A DNA stretch of 24,783 nt, taken from positions 1 to 24,783 of the forward strand of contig JAFQUL010000082.1 of the NCBI GenBank assembly GCA_017408535.1, written 5' to 3'. This stretch comes from Clostridia bacterium. GTDB lineage: Bacteria > Bacillota > Clostridia > Oscillospirales > CAG-272. Each line of letters starts with the position of its first letter. The first letter of the stretch is position 1. The notes below the pieces were generated by a model, which saw nothing but the letters and a program-made list of their open reading frames with translations, did no database searches and was not told where the DNA came from. Shown here piece by piece: positions 15,060 to 21,443 of the stretch. The position numbers and the translations under genes were made by a program.

Positions 15060-16235
15060 TTGAAAAACACAGTATTGACCGGTGCGTTTGTTCTTGATTC
15101 CGAGACCCGCACCTTTAAGAGAAACGATGTACTTATTTCTGACGGAATAATCGAGAAGGTTGCCACGGATGTCAACTCTTCCGATGCCGAAATAATCGAT
15201 GTAAAAGGGAAGTATATAATCCCCGGTCTTATAGATATGCACACCCACGGCCGTGCCGGATGCGATTTCAACCGCACTGAGCGAATGGATTATAATAAAA
15301 TGCTTTCGTCGTACGCCTATGCAGGCACTACGTCTGTTATGGCAACTCTCGCCTCGGACGAATATGATTCTCTTATAACATCACTTAAAAGCATTAACAG
15401 CATTAGATCCGCTCCTCCGGTTCACGGTAACTCCCGTATTCTCGGAATACATCTTGAGGGAAGATATCTTAACCCTCTTAAGCGCGGAGCGCACGGAGAG
15501 TCACTTCTGGCTCTGCCTACTCAAAAAGAGCTGTGTGAGATATCCGACTGTGCCATGCCTCTGCCTTTTCACATTTCTCTTGCACCTGAGCTTGAGGGCG
15601 GACTTGATTTCATTCGCCGCGGCAGAGAGCTGGGTATAACCTTTGGAATCGCTCACAGTGATGCAACCGCAGAGAAAACAAAAGAAGCGCTTGATGCAGG
15701 GATTTCATCCTTTACTCATCTTTATAATGCAATGCGCCCTCTCCATCACAGAGAGCCCGGAAATACCGGTGTTGCACTTATATCGGATGCATATGCAGAG
15801 GTGATCTGCGACGGTCTTCACATTCATCCAGATATGGTAAAGCTTGCTTATCTGACAAAAGACAAAAGCAAGATCATTCTTATAACCGACTCAATGGAAG
15901 CCACAGATAACGGTGACGGTGACTATTATCTCGCAGGTATGTTCGTTACAGTAAGGGATGGCCGTGCACTAACCTCTGACGGTGCTATTGCCGGAAGCCT
16001 TCTCTCACTGTTTGACGGCGTTACCAATCTTTGCAGATTTGCAGGCGCTGACTATGCAGATGCCGTATTATGTGCCAGCAAAAACCCCGCAGAGCTGCTC
16101 GGTGTTTATGACAGGATAGGCAGTATTGATGCAGGAAAAGCGGCAGATCTGCTTATTATCGATTCTGCAGAAGTTACAGAAAACAGTGCTCCTGTTCTTG
16201 AAAAGGTATGTATCGGAGGAATATTCGTCAGATAA
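15060..16235 (+). CDS. nagA: N-acetylglucosamine-6-phosphate deacetylase (391 aa)
   Basis: This is an amidohydrolase-fold enzyme that removes acetate from N-acetylglucosamine-6-phosphate, feeding amino-sugar catabolism and cell-wall recycling. Visible marks: HTHG (61-64), the metal-binding HLEG (131-134, E133), H199, H220 with LYNAM (221-225), and the catalytic aspartate D277 in ITDSM. The HLEG motif continues RYLNP rather than the usual PFLNP, a small deviation. The start is TTG at 15060 with GAGG at suitable spacing; no ATG is available before the conserved start. It heads a four-gene operon with metG and tatD, an uncommon partnership. nagB or a transporter is not in the window. Confidence 0.93.
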   Translation: MKNTVLTGAFVLDSETRTFKRNDVLISDGIIEKVATDVNSSDAEIIDVKGKYIIPGLIDMHTHGRAGCDFNRTERMDYNKMLSSYAYAGTTSVMATLASDEYDSLITSLKSINSIRSAPPVHGNSRILGIHLEGRYLNPLKRGAHGESLLALPTQKELCEISDCAMPLPFHISLAPELEGGLDFIRRGRELGITFGIAHSDATAEKTKEALDAGISSFTHLYNAMRPLHHREPGNTGVALISDAYAEVICDGLHIHPDMVKLAYLTKDKSKIILITDSMEATDNGDGDYYLAGMFVTVRDGRALTSDGAIAGSLLSLFDGVTNLCRFAGADYADAVLCASKNPAELLGVYDRIGSIDAGKAADLLIIDSAEVTENSAPVLEKVCIGGIFVR

Positions 16236-16283
16236 AAGTAAAATAATAACAGAACTACCTTTTATTTCGGAGGAAGTTTTGTT

Positions 16284-17108
16284 ATGCATACAGAAAAGCT
16301 ACAGCTCAGAAGTATTCTGAAACAGTCAAAGCAAGCTGTTCTTGACGATAAGTCCGGTGCTTTTGCCGTTACTTATTCTCTTGTTATTTCTGTCATTATC
16401 TGTTTTGGGATATATTTTATTCATTCCTCTCTGATCTCCTTTTTATCCGATATCTTTCCGAAGGAGATCCCCGGTAAGGTTAATGGGATGAACTCTGTCA
16501 GGCTTTTTTCTGTTCTTGTTTCTGTGATAATTTTATCACCCGTCTTCATTTCTGTTCTTGCAAAGGGATATTTTCTTGCAAAAGGGAAAAGAGTCCGTTC
16601 TACGAGCATCAGCTACTTTAGATCAGTATATCTTTTCTCCGGTATGCTGCTTAGAGTTCTTACGGTATTTTTCTCACTTAAATTTCTTTTTTCTTATTCC
16701 GGTCTGGCAGATCTTTTCTGTGAACACACGGATTTCTCCAGAGACACGGTCATTGCTGTATCGGTGCTTGTCTTTTCCTTGTTTTCTGTCGTTTCTGTTT
16801 ATAGCACAGCAAGGTTTATCCTTCTTGTATTTCTGTTTATAAAAAATCCGGATACAAAATATACAGCCGCCATAAAGACGGTAAGGGAACAGTTTAGAGG
16901 TCATTTTCACGAATTTGTCCTTTTGAACATCAGATTTATTCCAATGCTTTTCGGAGCGGTATTCAGTATGGGAATACTGCTGATATATATCATTCCTCAT
17001 TATACAGTATCTCTTTCATTGCTGTGTGACAGAATACTGTGCGACTCAAAGATTAAAGTAAAAAATTATAAGATCACTTATAGATTGACGGAGGTAAACG
17101 CCAAATGA
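16284..17108 (+). CDS. Unrecognised multi-pass membrane protein (274 aa)
   Basis: I do not recognise a family. About five to six hydrophobic helices are visible, near residues 27-50, 72-97, 110-135, 153-182 and 217-243. The N-terminus (about 25 residues) is polar and basic, and the C-terminus ends basic (KIKVKNYKITYR). A cytoplasmic-like loop, KNPDTKYTAAIKTVREQFRGH, recalls DUF975-like integral membrane proteins in layout, but I cannot claim membership. GGAGGAAG precedes the ATG. Its stop overlaps the metG start (ATGA), so its translation is coupled to that of methionyl-tRNA synthetase. It starts 48 bases after nagA with no terminator between. Confidence 0.7.
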   Translation: MHTEKLQLRSILKQSKQAVLDDKSGAFAVTYSLVISVIICFGIYFIHSSLISFLSDIFPKEIPGKVNGMNSVRLFSVLVSVIILSPVFISVLAKGYFLAKGKRVRSTSISYFRSVYLFSGMLLRVLTVFFSLKFLFSYSGLADLFCEHTDFSRDTVIAVSVLVFSLFSVVSVYSTARFILLVFLFIKNPDTKYTAAIKTVREQFRGHFHEFVLLNIRFIPMLFGAVFSMGILLIYIIPHYTVSLSLLCDRILCDSKIKVKNYKITYRLTEVNAK

Positions 17109-19063
17109 AATACAAAAACAAAAAGGGTGAAAAATATTATCTCACCACCGCTATCGCATACGCTTCTCAGAAGCCCCATTTCGGTAATGTTTACGAGATA
17201 ATAATGACCGACGCCCTCGCTCGCTTTAAGAGACAGATCGGTCACGACGTCTTCTTCCTTACCGGCACTGACGAGCACGGTCAGAAGATAGAGACCCTTG
17301 CGCAGAAGGCAGGTATTTCTCCCAAGGAATACGTCGATAACATTTCAGATATCATCAAGGGTGTCTGGAACAAAATGAACATAAGCTACGATAAATTCAT
17401 TCGTACGACCGATGATTACCATGAAAAGGCTGTGCAGAACATCTTCCGCCGTCTTTACGAGCAGGGAGATATTTATAAGGGACATTATGAGGGTTGGTAC
17501 TGTGAGCCAGACGAAGCCTTCTTTACCGACACTCAGGTAGTTGACGGAAAATGTCCCGATTGCGGCCGTCCCGTTCAGAGAGCAACGGAGGAAGCTTATT
17601 TCCTTCGCATGAGTGCATATGCAGACAGGCTCATAAAGTATATTGAGGATCATCCAGATTTCATTGAGCCTGAATCAAGAAAGAAAGAAATGGTAAACAA
17701 TTTTCTTTCCGTCGGCCTTCAGGATCTCTGCGTGTCCCGTTCCTCATTTAAATGGGGCGTTCCCGTTACCTTCGACGATAAGCATGTAATTTACGTATGG
17801 ATCGATGCGCTTTCAAACTATTTTACCGCTATCGGATATGATCCCGACAATGAAGTTCAGCCCGACAGCTATAAAAAGCTCTGGCCTGCCAACGTTCACA
17901 TAATCGGTAAGGATATTCTCAGGTTCCATACTATTTACTGGCCTATTATACTTATGGCTCTCGGTGAGCCCCTTCCTGAGAAGGTCTTTGGACATCCCTG
18001 GTTCAACTACGGTATAGACAAGATGTCAAAGTCCCGCGGAAACGTTATTTATGCTGATGTTCTTGCAGATAAGATCGGAGTTGACGGAGTAAGACACTAT
18101 GCTCTTGCAGAGATGCCTTACGCATCTGACGGTAGCATAACCTACGAGAGTGTTATCACCAGATACAATACCGACCTTGCAAACAATCTCGGTAACCTTG
18201 TAAGTCGTACTCTTGCAATGACTGCAAAGTATTTCGGCTCTGTGATACCTGAAAACAGCACCGCAGATCCTCTTGACGAGGAGCTTATTTCTGCGGCATA
18301 TGAGGCATTTGACAGCGTTTATGAGAATATGGAGTCGTTCCACATCTCCGATGCAGTTGAAGCTGTATTCAATATGCTTCGCCGCGCTAACAAATATATT
18401 GATGAGACAGCCCCCTGGGTACTCGCTAAGGATGAGGCCAGCCGCGGACGTCTCGGTACCGTTCTTTATAATCTTCTTGAGACCATCAGATATGCCGCCG
18501 TTCTTCTGTATCCATTTATGCCTGAAACCGCTGATAAGATACTTGATCTTATCGGAACCGACAGAAAGGACTACGAAAGCCTTGAGAACTTCGGTGCACT
18601 TACTGCAGGCAGTACCGTTAAGCCTCAGGAAGTACTCTTTGGCAGAATAGACGAAAAGGAGTTTATGGAAAAAATAGAAGCTGAGAAGAAGGCCGCTACA
18701 GCAGAAGAGGCAAAGCCCGCTGTTGAAAAGCCTGAAGGCGTCGCACAGATAGGTATTGAAGACTTTATGGGTGTTGAGCTCCGTACCGCTCAGGTACTTG
18801 CCTGTGAGGCTGTTCCTAAGGCCAAGAAGCTTCTTAAGCTTGAGATCGATCTTGGATATGAGAAGCGCCAGGTCGTTTCCGGAATCGCAAAATTCTATAA
18901 GCCCGAGGATCTTGTAGGCAAGAAGATCATCGTTGTTGCAAACCTCAAGCCTGCTGTGCTTTGCGGTATCGAATCCAACGGAATGATTCTTGCGTCCGGT
19001 GAGGAGCAGGTAAGAGTAGTATTTCTTTCTGATGATACACCTCTCGGAGAAAGAGTAAGATAA
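17105..19063 (+). CDS. metG: Methionyl-tRNA synthetase with C-terminal tRNA-binding domain (652 aa)
   Basis: This is a class I synthetase charging tRNA(Met). The HIGH signature is HFGN (25-28) and the KMSKS loop is intact (306-310). A zinc finger region is suggested by WYCEPDEAFF and GKCPDCG, giving three cysteines, as in single-zinc forms. The catalytic core is followed by the helical anticodon domain. After an alanine- and lysine-rich linker, a C-terminal EMAP/Trbp111-like domain runs from about residue 550 (GIEDFMGVELRTAQVLACE onwards), which helps dimerise and bind tRNA. GGAGG lies 10 bases before the ATG. No T-box leader is present before this operon. Confidence 0.95.
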   Translation: MKYKNKKGEKYYLTTAIAYASQKPHFGNVYEIIMTDALARFKRQIGHDVFFLTGTDEHGQKIETLAQKAGISPKEYVDNISDIIKGVWNKMNISYDKFIRTTDDYHEKAVQNIFRRLYEQGDIYKGHYEGWYCEPDEAFFTDTQVVDGKCPDCGRPVQRATEEAYFLRMSAYADRLIKYIEDHPDFIEPESRKKEMVNNFLSVGLQDLCVSRSSFKWGVPVTFDDKHVIYVWIDALSNYFTAIGYDPDNEVQPDSYKKLWPANVHIIGKDILRFHTIYWPIILMALGEPLPEKVFGHPWFNYGIDKMSKSRGNVIYADVLADKIGVDGVRHYALAEMPYASDGSITYESVITRYNTDLANNLGNLVSRTLAMTAKYFGSVIPENSTADPLDEELISAAYEAFDSVYENMESFHISDAVEAVFNMLRRANKYIDETAPWVLAKDEASRGRLGTVLYNLLETIRYAAVLLYPFMPETADKILDLIGTDRKDYESLENFGALTAGSTVKPQEVLFGRIDEKEFMEKIEAEKKAATAEEAKPAVEKPEGVAQIGIEDFMGVELRTAQVLACEAVPKAKKLLKLEIDLGYEKRQVVSGIAKFYKPEDLVGKKIIVVANLKPAVLCGIESNGMILASGEEQVRVVFLSDDTPLGERVR

Positions 19064-19848
19064 TGAAATTTTTTGATTCTCACGCACACTACAATGACGA
19101 GAGATTCGAAACAGAAATACCCGGAGGAGCGAAAACGCTCCTTCGGGCACTTTTTGATGATAACGTGGAAGCAATCGTAAATGTAGGTGTAGATCCCGAA
19201 TATTCCGTCAACTGCATAAAGCTTGCCGAAAAATACCCCAAAATGTATGCCGCCGTAGGCATACATCCCTCTGACACTAGATTTCTTAGCGATCCCGATG
19301 ATGATATAAGAAAAATTGAAGCTCTCCTCGATCACAAAAAAGTCGTAGCACTTGGAGAAATAGGGCTTGATTATCATTATCCGGACACCGACAAGGAAAA
19401 GCAGAAGAATTACCTTTACAGACAGCTGGAATTAGCTGAGAGAACAGGTACAAGGGTCATTTTTCACGACAGAGATGCACATGGCGACAGTATGGAGGCA
19501 GTAGCCGCATTTCCGGGTGTTACCGGTGTTTTCCACTGTTTTTCCGGAAGTGCCGAGATGGCAAAGGAGCTGGTCAGACTTGGCTGGTACGTTTCTTTTA
19601 CAGGCGTGATAACCTATAGCAATGCCCGTAAGGTTTGTGAGGCGGTAAAGGTCGTTCCGGATGACAGAATAATGATCGAAACCGATGCTCCGTATCTATC
19701 GCCGGTACCAATGAGAGGCAAGATAAACCGTTCCGATTATCTGCAATATACCGCAGAAAAAATGGCAGAGTTGAGAAATACCACAACAGAATATATCGCC
19801 GGTATCACAACAGAAAACGCAAAAAGATTTTTTAATATTTCAGAATAA
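19063..19848 (+). CDS. tatD: TatD-family metal-dependent nuclease (261 aa)
   Basis: A TIM-barrel hydrolase with the usual metal ligands: HAH at 7-9, E99 in GEIGLDYH, H135 in IFHDRDAH, H158 in HCFSGS, and D208 in ETDAPYLSP. TatD/YabD proteins are 3'-5' DNA exonucleases and possibly D-aminoacyl-tRNA deacylases. The ATG overlaps the metG stop by one base (TAATG), with no separate ribosome binding site needed. The metG-tatD pair is the same as metS-yabD in B. subtilis. No hairpin follows; the next gene is convergent, 53 bases away. Confidence 0.93.
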   Translation: MKFFDSHAHYNDERFETEIPGGAKTLLRALFDDNVEAIVNVGVDPEYSVNCIKLAEKYPKMYAAVGIHPSDTRFLSDPDDDIRKIEALLDHKKVVALGEIGLDYHYPDTDKEKQKNYLYRQLELAERTGTRVIFHDRDAHGDSMEAVAAFPGVTGVFHCFSGSAEMAKELVRLGWYVSFTGVITYSNARKVCEAVKVVPDDRIMIETDAPYLSPVPMRGKINRSDYLQYTAEKMAELRNTTTEYIAGITTENAKRFFNISE

Positions 19849-19901
19849 GGCAAGCGGGCAGGGGACTAAAAGCTATTATTTCTGCAGATCACGTTATTGC
19901 T

Positions 19902-20402
19902 CTACATGATCAGTTCTTCCAGAAGTCCTATAATGTGCCTTTCATCAAGAATAAGTCTTTGAGTCACAGCTTTGATCTCACTGTCATCTGTCATTTGCAT
20001 AAGTGTATCCAATTCTGAAATAAAGCTTTTTGATACATAGATGTTGTTAAACACAATATTTCTAAGCGTCTTATAATTTACATCAGTTAAATGATCTGAT
20101 CTTTTACTTCTTCGGTTAATATCTGCAGGGTTTATCTTAGGATCAACACCAAGTGTCGCCAGAAGCTTGCCCAAAAGCTTGAAATGCTTCATTTGTATAA
20201 GAGATATGCATTCAAGCATATCAGCTGCAATAGGATGGCTTTCTGAAAAAATCAAGTTCCGGTAAATATATTCTGAAACTGCAGTAAATTTACTTATATA
20301 GAGCTTATATATCATTTCCAGAATGTTTTTTCTTTTATCTCTTGCATTTGCCACAGTGGGATAGGGTAAACTGATGAAACATCCGTTTGTCGGTTTTTCC
20401 AT
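19902..20402 (-). CDS. Ferritin-like four-helix protein, metal site apparently eroded (166 aa)
   Basis: The length and helix pattern fit the ferritin-like or Mn-catalase-like proteins of Clostridia: ISKFTAVSEYIYRNL (helix 1), LECISLIQMKHFKLLGKLL (helix 2), and LILDERHIIGLLEEL (helix 4). From memory of that family, helix 1 should have VSELTAINQYIY and helix 2 EMxH. Here the ligand positions read K38 instead of E and Q70 instead of E; H73 is kept, and helix 3 has no glutamate at the expected place (N119/N120). This suggests a scaffold that no longer binds the di-metal centre, or a divergent site. GTGAGG precedes the ATG at 20402. The function is unknown. Confidence 0.6.
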   Translation of the reverse strand: MEKPTNGCFISLPYPTVANARDKRKNILEMIYKLYISKFTAVSEYIYRNLIFSESHPIAADMLECISLIQMKHFKLLGKLLATLGVDPKINPADINRRSKRSDHLTDVNYKTLRNIVFNNIYVSKSFISELDTLMQMTDDSEIKAVTQRLILDERHIIGLLEELIM

Positions 20403-20429
20403 AAAATTATCCTCACTAAATCTGATTTA

Positions 20430-20456
20430 ATATATTTAATATAATGTTATGTAAAG
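20430..20456 (-). promoter_or_regulatory. Possible promoter of the ferritin-like gene
   Basis: On the minus strand TTGACT is followed after 15 bases by TATATT, both near consensus but with a short spacer. The leader would be about 25 bases. Coordinates are approximate. Confidence 0.35.
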
Positions 20457-20482
20457 AGTCAATTTTATGTTAAAAACAAATG

Positions 20483-20516
20483 AAAAATCCTGCACAAAAA
20501 AATGTGCAGGATTTTT
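20483..20516. terminator. Perfect 14-bp terminator hairpin
   Basis: AAAAATCCTGCACA (20483-20496) pairs exactly with 20503-20516 around a loop of six A. T runs follow on both strands. It lies between two divergent promoters, so neither flanking gene ends here. It may stop antisense or readthrough transcription in either direction. Confidence 0.75.
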
Positions 20517-20597
20517 TCGTAAAAAAGACTCATTAACACGATAAATCAAAATTATACCTAAAAACCTCTTTACAGAATAAACCTAACAAAGAAGCTA

Positions 20598-20626
20598 TTG
20601 ACAGCAGAAATCGAGGCTGATATACT
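20598..20626 (+). promoter_or_regulatory. Strong sigmaA promoter of the PHP-like gene
   Basis: TTGACA (20598-20603), a 17-base spacer and TATACT (20621-20626). The start site would be near 20633, giving a long 5' leader of about 128 bases. Confidence 0.75.
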
Positions 20627-20669
20627 AAATTATAAGACAAACGGTTTTAGCGGCCATTTTCAGCTCCCT

Positions 20670-20701
20670 CAATTATACAAAATTTGCATTTTGTATAATT
20701 G
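20670..20701 (+). repeat. Palindromic hairpin in the leader of the PHP-like gene
   Basis: A 14-bp perfect stem (20670-20683 with 20688-20701), arms CAATTATACAAAAT and its complement, with a TTGC loop. It lacks a T tract, so it is not a normal terminator. The same 14 bases recur in the coding region at 21190-21203. Confidence 0.7.
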
Positions 20702-20760
20702 GCTGTATTTTCTGATAAGGATGCAGTATTGCTCTTTCAGCCTTTACTGCCTGGAAAAAT

Positions 20761-21441
20761 ATGATCGTAGACTTTAATTTGCATTGCCTTCCCGGTATGG
20801 ACTTCCATCACGGACTCGAATCGGCACACGTACTGATCAACAATCTTAAGTTATGTAAAATCAAATACGGCATAATCACACCAACCTTTGATCACACCAT
20901 CGACACGGTACCGGAATTTATCCGACGAAGAAATGCTGCAGTGAGATCAATTGCACAAAGCGGTGTTAAGCTACTCTCTGCGGCAAATCTTCCTGTAGCA
21001 GACGGCATTTCCGATGTCGAGGATTTAGCCAAGCTCACAGTCAATAATACCGATCTCGTTTATCTTTCCCTTCAGGACAAATTAGATGAAGAGGTCTTCG
21101 ACCGTGAACTGCACGGAATAATGCACCGTCACAAGCTGATCCCCGTTTTTTCTGATATGGATCACTTTATCCACTCGTACACCGACAAGCAATTATACAA
21201 AATATTTAACGTTCCGTACGCCTGCTTTCAGTTTAATATTTCTTCCCTCTCCGACAAAGCTGTTCTCAAGCAAGTCCGTGAGCTTATCTCAGGTGGAAAA
21301 TACGTTTTGTTCGGTACCGGAATACGGGATTATTCAACACAGAATATTAATTACAATATTCCTGTAAAACAGTTCGAAAAATGGTTCGGCAAGGAGTTTT
21401 TCGCATATTATATGCTCAAATGCGAGCATCTGGTACGGTAA
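20761..21441 (+). CDS. PHP-type (CpsB/YwqE-like) protein lacking expected metal ligands (226 aa)
   Basis: The N-terminus IVDFNLHCLPGMDFHHG aligns with DxHxHxLPxxDDG of the CpsB/YwqE PHP tyrosine phosphatases, and TPTFDH with their TPHH. Ligand positions are altered: the first histidine is N6, the DDG pair is DFH (14-16), the PGxE motif reads SAANLP, and the final DxH-like motif reads GTGIRD. The overall length (226 aa against about 250) fits. It is likely a catalytically altered relative rather than a working phosphatase. The ribosome binding site is weak (TGGA). No capsule or kinase genes are nearby. The assignment rests on short motifs, so it is moderate. Confidence 0.55.
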   Translation: MIVDFNLHCLPGMDFHHGLESAHVLINNLKLCKIKYGIITPTFDHTIDTVPEFIRRRNAAVRSIAQSGVKLLSAANLPVADGISDVEDLAKLTVNNTDLVYLSLQDKLDEEVFDRELHGIMHRHKLIPVFSDMDHFIHSYTDKQLYKIFNVPYACFQFNISSLSDKAVLKQVRELISGGKYVLFGTGIRDYSTQNINYNIPVKQFEKWFGKEFFAYYMLKCEHLVR

Positions 21442-21443
21442 GC

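Larger units (their letters stand above)
20403..20760. other. 358-base intergenic region between divergent genes
   Basis: It holds, left to right, a weak promoter for the ferritin-like gene, a perfect 14-bp terminator hairpin (20483-20516), an unassigned AT-rich stretch (20517-20597), a strong plus-strand promoter (20598-20626) and a leader with a palindromic hairpin (20670-20701). No tRNA or recognised riboswitch was seen. A short frame from ATG 20721 to 20777 lacks a properly spaced ribosome binding site. Confidence 0.6.

Noticed and set aside
18026..19174. Long open frame antisense to metG
   Set aside because: It mirrors the codon pattern of metG, gives a cysteine-rich composition with no family resemblance, and has no ribosome binding site; a shadow.
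20721..20777. Possible 18-codon upstream ORF before the PHP-like gene
   Set aside because: The only Shine-Dalgarno-like bases abut the ATG, and the frame overlaps the next start; no support for translation.
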